From Cladorhizidae sp. MBARI D1340-BT2 (Eukaryota; Porifera; Demospongiae; Poecilosclerida; Cladorhizidae), in contig JAQNBH010000128.1 of the NCBI GenBank assembly GCA_028752905.1, forward strand, positions 321,039-385,038: a DNA stretch of 64,000 bases. The letters are read 5' to 3'. Position numbers and translations under genes: made by a program. The number at the start of each line of letters is the position of its first letter. The first letter of the stretch is position 1. Shown in pieces: positions 58,395-64,000 of this stretch. The notes beneath the pieces are model-generated. The model searched no databases. It was not told the DNA's origin and saw nothing but the letters and a program-made list of their open reading frames with translations.

Positions 58395-61300
58395 CTTCAG
58401 ATTATACATACACTAGCAGAGATGTCTGCCTGTGCATCAGTGAGTGTGTATATATTATACATACACTAGCAGAGATGTCTGCCTGTGCATCAGTGAGTGT
58501 ATATATATTATACATACACTAGCAGAGATGTCTGCCTGTGCATCAGTGAGTGTGTATATATTATACATACACTAGCAGAGATGTCTGCCTGTGCATCAGT
58601 GAGTGTGTATATATTATACATACACTAGCAGAGATGCCTGCCTGTGCATCAGTGAGTGTGTATATATTATACATACACTAGCAGAGATGTCTGCCTGTGC
58701 ATCAGTGAGTGTGTATATATTATACATACACTAGCAGAGATGTCTGCCTGTGCATCAGTGAGTGTGTATATATTATACATACACTAGCAGAGATGTCTGC
58801 CTGTGCATCAGTGAGTGTGTATATATTATACATACACTAGCAGAGATGTCTGCCTGTGCATCAGTGAGTGTGTATATATTATACACACACTAGCAGAGAT
58901 GTCTGCATGTGCATCAGTGAGTGTGTATATATTATACATACACTAGCAGAGATGTCTGCCTGTGCATCAGTGAGTGTGTATATATTATACATACACTAGC
59001 AGAGATGTCTGCCTGTGCATCAGTGAGTGTGTATATATTATACATACACTAGCAGAGATGTCTGCCTGTGTATCAGTGAGTGTGTATATATTATACACAC
59101 ACTAGCAGAGATGTCTGCCTGTGCATCAGTGAGTGTGTATATATTATACATACACTAGCAGAGATGTCTGCCTGTGCATCAGTGAGTGTGTATATATTAT
59201 ACATACACTAGCAGAGATGTCTGCCTGTGCATCAGTGAGTGTGTATATATTATACATACACTAGCAGAGATGTCTGCCTGTGCATCAGTGAGTGTGTATA
59301 TATTATACATACACTAGCAGAGATGTCTGCCTGTGTATCAGTGAGTGTGTATATATTATACATACACTAGCAGAGATGTCTGCCTGTGCATCAGTGAGTG
59401 TGTATATATTATACACACACTAGCAGAGATGTCTGCCTGTGCATCAGTGAGTGTGTATATATTATACATACACTAGCAGAGATGTCTGCCTGTGCATCAG
59501 TGAGTGTGTATATATTATACATACACTAGCAGAGATGTCTGCCTGTGCATCAGTGAGTGTGGATATATTATACATACACTGGCAGAGATGTCTGCCTGTG
59601 CATCAGTGAGTGTGGATATATTATACATACACTGGCAGAGATGTCTGCCTGTGCATCAGTGAGTGTGTATATATTATACATACACTAGTAGAGATGTCTG
59701 CCTGTGCATCAGTGAGTGTGTATATATTATACATACACTAGCAGAGATGTCTGCCTGTGCATCAGTGAGTGTGTATATATTATACATACACTAGCAGAGA
59801 TGTCTGCCTGTGCATCAGTGAGTGTGTATATATTATACATACACTAGCAGAGATGTCTGCCTGTGCATCAGTGAGTGTGTATATATTATACATACACTAG
59901 CAGAGATGTCTGCCTGTGCATCAGTGAGTGTGTATATATTATACATACACTAGCAGAGATGTCTGCCTGTGCATCAGTGAGTGTGTATATATTATACATA
60001 CACTAGCAGAGATGTCTGCTTGTGCATCAGTGAGTGTGTATATATTATACATACACTAGCAGAGATGTCTGCCTGTGCATCAGTGAGTGTGTATATATTA
60101 TACATACACTAGCAGAGATGTCTGCCTGTGCATCAGTGAGTGTGTATATATTATACATACACTAGCAGAGATGTCTGCCTGTGCATCAGTGAGTGTGTAT
60201 ATATTATACATACACTAGCAGAGATGTCTGCCTGTGCATCAGTGAGTGTGTATATATTATACATACACTAGCAGAGATGTCTGCCTGTGCATCAGTGAGT
60301 GTGTATATATTATACATACACTAGCAGAGATGTCTGCCTGTGCATCAGTGAGTGTATATATATTATACATACACTAGCAGAGATGTCTGCCTGTGCATCA
60401 GTGAGTGTGTATATATTATACACACACTAGCAGAGATGTCTGCCTGTGCATCAGTGAGTGTGTATATATTATACATACACTAGCAGAGATGTCTGCCTGT
60501 GCATCAGTGAGTGTGTATATATTATACACACACTAGCAGAGATGTCTGCCTGTGCATCAGTGAGTGTGTATATATTATACACACACTAGCAGAGATGTCT
60601 GCCTGTGTATCAGTGAGTGTGTATATATTATACATACACTAGCAGAGATGTCTGCCTGTGCATCAGTGAGTGTATATATATTATACATACACTAGCAGAG
60701 ATGTCTGCCAGTGCATCAGTGAGTGTGTATATATTATACACACACTAGCAGAGATGTCAGCCTGTGCATCAGTGAGTGTGTATATATTATACATACACTA
60801 GCAGAGATGTCTGCCTGTGCATCAGTGAGTGTGTATATATTATACATACACTAGCAGAGATGTCTGCCTGTGCATTAGTGAGTGTGTATATATTATACAT
60901 ACACTAGCAGAGATGTCTGCATGTGCATCAGTGAGTGTGTATATATTATACATACACTAGCAGAGATGTCTGCCTGTGCATCAGTGAGTGTGTATATATT
61001 ATACATACACTAGCAGAGATGTCTGCCTGTGTATCAGTGAGTGTGTATATATTATACATACACTAGCAGAGATGTCTGCCTGTGCATCAGTGAGTGTGTA
61101 TATATTATACATACACTAGCAGAGATGTCTGCCTGTGCATCAGTGAGTGTGTATATATTATACATACACTAGCAGAGATGTCTGCCTGTGTATCAGTGAG
61201 TGTGTATATATTATACACACACTAGCAGAGATGTCTTCCTGTGGATCAGTGAGTGTGTATATATTATACATACACTAGCAGAGATGTCTGCCTGTGCATC

Positions 61301-64000
61301 AGTGAGTGTGTATATATTATACATACACTAGCAGAGATGTCTGCCTGTGCATCAGTGAGTGTGTATATATTATACATACACTAGCAGAGATGTCTGCCTG
61401 TGCATCAGTGAGTGTGTATATATTATACATACACTAGCAGAGATGTCTGCCTGTGCATCAGTGAGTGTGTATATATTATACATACACTAGCAGAGATGTC
61501 TGCCTGTGCATCAGTGAGTGTGTATATATTATACATACACTAGCAGAGATGTCTGCCTGTGTATCAGTGAGTGTGTATATATTATACACACACTAGCAGA
61601 GATGTCTTCCTGTGGATCAGTGAGTGTGTATATATTATACATACACTAGCAGAGATGTCTGCCTGTGCATCAGTGAGTGTGTATATATTATACATACACT
61701 AGCAGAGATGTCTGCCTGTGCATCAGTGAGTGTGTATATATTATACATACACTAGCAGAGATGTCTGCCTGTGCATCAGTGAGTGTGTATATATTATACA
61801 TACACTAGCAGAGATGTCTGCCTGTGCATCAGTGAGTGTGTATATATTATACACACACTAGCAGAGATGTCTGCATGTGCATCAGTGAGTGTGTATATAT
61901 TATACATACACTAGCAGAGATGTCTGCCTGTGCATCAGTGAGTGTGTATATATTATACATACACTAGCAGAGATGTCTGCCTGTGCATCAGTGAGTGTGT
62001 ATATATTATACATACACTAGCAGAGATGTCTGCCTGTGCATCAGTGAGTGTGTATATATTATACATACACTAGCAGAGATGTCTGCCTGTGCATCAGTGA
62101 GTGTGTATATATTATACATACACTAGCAGAGATGTCTGCCTGTGCATCAGTGAGTGTGTATATATTATACATACACTAGCAGAGATGTCTGCCTGTGCAT
62201 CAGTGAGTGTGTATATATTATACATACACTAGCAGAGATGTCTGCCTGTGCATCAGTGAGTGTGTATATATTATACATACACTAGCAGAGATGTCTGCCT
62301 GTGCATCAGTGAGTGTGTATATATTATACATACACTAGCAGAGATGTCTGCCTGTGCATCAGTGAGTGTGTATATATTATACATACACTAGCAGAGATGT
62401 CTGCCTGTGCATCAGTGAGTGTGTATATACATGTATTATACATACACTAGCAGAGATGTCTGCCTGTGCATCAGTGAGTGTGTATATATTATACATACAC
62501 TAGCAGAGATGTCTGCCTGTGCATCAGTGAGTGTGTATATATTATACACACACTAGCAGAGATGTCTGCCTGTGCATCAGTGAGTGTGTATATATTATAC
62601 ATACACTAGCAGAGATGTCTGCCTGTGCATCAGTGAGTGTGTATATATTATACATACACTAGCAGAGATGTCTGCCTGTGTATCAGTGAGTGTGTATATA
62701 TTATACATACACTAGCAGAGATGTCTGCCTGTGCATCAGTGAGTGTGTATATATTATACATACACTAGCAGAGATGTCTGCCTGTGCATCAGTGAGTGTG
62801 TATATATTATACATACACTAGCAGAGATGTCTGCCTGTGAATCAGTGAGTGTGTATATATTATACACACACTAGCAGAGATGTCTGCTTGTGCATCAGTG
62901 AGTGTGTATATATTATACATACACTAGCAGAGATGTCTGCCTGTGTATCAGTGAGTGTGTATATATTATACACACACTAGCAGAGATGTCTGCTTGTGCA
63001 TCAGTGAGTGTGTATATATTATACATACACTAGCAGAGATGTCTGCCTGTGCATCAGTGAGTGTGTATATATTATACACACACTAGCAGAGATGTCTGCT
63101 TGTGCATCAGTGAGTGTGTATATATTATACATACACTAGCAGAGATGTCTGCCTGTGCATCAGTGAGTGTGTATATATTATACATACACTAGCAGAGATG
63201 TCTGCCTGTGCATCAGTGAGTGTGTATATATTATACATACACTAGCAGAGATGTCTGCCTGTGCATCAGTGAGTGTGTATATATTATACATACACTAGCA
63301 GAGATGTCTGCCTGTGCATCAGTGAGTGTGTATATATTATACATACACTAGCAGAGATGTCTGCCTGTGCATCAGTGAGTGTGTATATATTATACATACA
63401 CTAGCAGAGATGTCTGCCTGTGCATCAGTGAGTGTGTATATATTATACACACACTAGCAGAGATGTCTGCCTGTGCATCAGTGAGTGTGTATATATTATA
63501 CATACACTAGCAGAGATGTCTGCCTGTGCATCAGTGAGTGTGTATATATTATACACACACTAGCAGAGATGTCTGCCTGTGCATCAGTGAGTGTGTATAT
63601 ATTATACATACACTAGCAGAGATGTCTGCCTGTGCATCAGTGAGTGTGTATATATTATACATACACTAGCAGAGATGTCTGTCTGTGCATCAGTGAGTGT
63701 GTATATATTATACATACACTAGCAGAGATGTCTGTCTGTGTATCAGTGAGTGTGTATATATTATACACACACTAGCAGAGATGTCTGCCTGTGCATCAGT
63801 GAGTGTGTATATATTATACATACACTAGTAGAGATGTCTGCCTGTGCATCAGTGAGTGTGTATATATTATACATACACTAGCAGAGATGTCTGCCTGTGC
63901 ATCAGTGAGTGTGTATATATTATACATACACTAGCAGAGATGTCTGCCTGTGCATCAGTGAGTGTGTATATATTATACACACACTAGCAGAGATGTCTGC
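58395..64000. repeat. 53-bp satellite, continuing past the window end
   Basis: About 106 units of 53 bp: ATATATTATACATACACTAG, CAGAGATGTCTGCCTGTGCA, then TCAGTGAGTGTGT. The common variants are CACACACTAG and GTGTATCAG. A linked pair (GTCTTCCTGTGGATCAG) at 61,233 and 61,604 is 371 bp (seven units) apart, showing a higher-order duplication. Unlike many other arrays here, the period is not a multiple of 3 and no long ORF results. Confidence 0.98.

Overview
The window looks like nuclear DNA of a metazoan, probably an aquatic invertebrate. It has animal-type DNA transposons (a DDE-type element with a Tudor/SH3-like tail, a PIF/Harbinger-like element with a Myb/SANT ORF, and a TTAA-flanked MITE), degenerate non-LTR retrotransposons, no bacterial-type operons, and very little intact coding capacity. 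TAGC-rich stretches (about 57,420-57,520) weakly recall sponge genomes, but I cannot place the species. No gene in the window looks functional with confidence.

The dominant feature is tandem repetition. Roughly 36 kb of the 64 kb consists of about 14 unrelated minisatellite families, with periods of 18, 24, 30, 32, 34 (two families), 36, 39 (two families), 42, 46, 46/48, 53 and 69 bp. Several arrays carry higher-order repeats. Many have periods divisible by 3, so they are open in several frames on both strands; these long ORFs are not evidence of genes.

Layout. 1-2,011: a frame-broken DDE-like transposase gene running in from the left edge, followed by four copies of a 12-bp motif (2,114-2,502). 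2,980-10,722 (block X): unique sequence plus 34-, 39-, 34- and 46-bp arrays. 10,748-14,370: a 24-bp satellite whose core is telomere-like CCCTAACCCTAG. 14,371-18,030: mostly non-repetitive, with a palindromic element and a decayed non-LTR reverse transcriptase on the minus strand. 18,030-32,262 (Y1 and Y2): a near-identical tandem segmental duplication of about 7 kb. It continues directly into 32,262-47,489 (block X'), which repeats the array order of block X with very different array lengths. 47,946-50,415: a 36-bp array.

50,420-58,200 has a different character: compact, intronless, closely packed gene remnants on both strands. I read them as an endogenous copy of a large double-stranded DNA virus (herpesvirus-like is favoured). 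It holds a ribonucleotide reductase large-subunit relative, a uracil-DNA glycosylase relative, a YqaJ/alkaline-nuclease-type exonuclease relative, one 162-codon intact ORF of unknown function, and one long unidentified protein. All but the 162-codon ORF are broken by frameshifts and stops. A Harbinger-like transposon with a TAA target duplication sits inside this segment, which argues that it is integrated and old. The window ends in an 18-bp G-rich array and at least 5.6 kb of a 53-bp satellite.

The duplications can be ordered in time. Block X carries the empty sites of a non-LTR insertion and of a TTAA MITE that are both present in Y1 and Y2. Hence the X/Y duplication came first, the two insertions second, and the Y1/Y2 tandem duplication last, with its breakpoint inside both the MITE and the 30-bp array.
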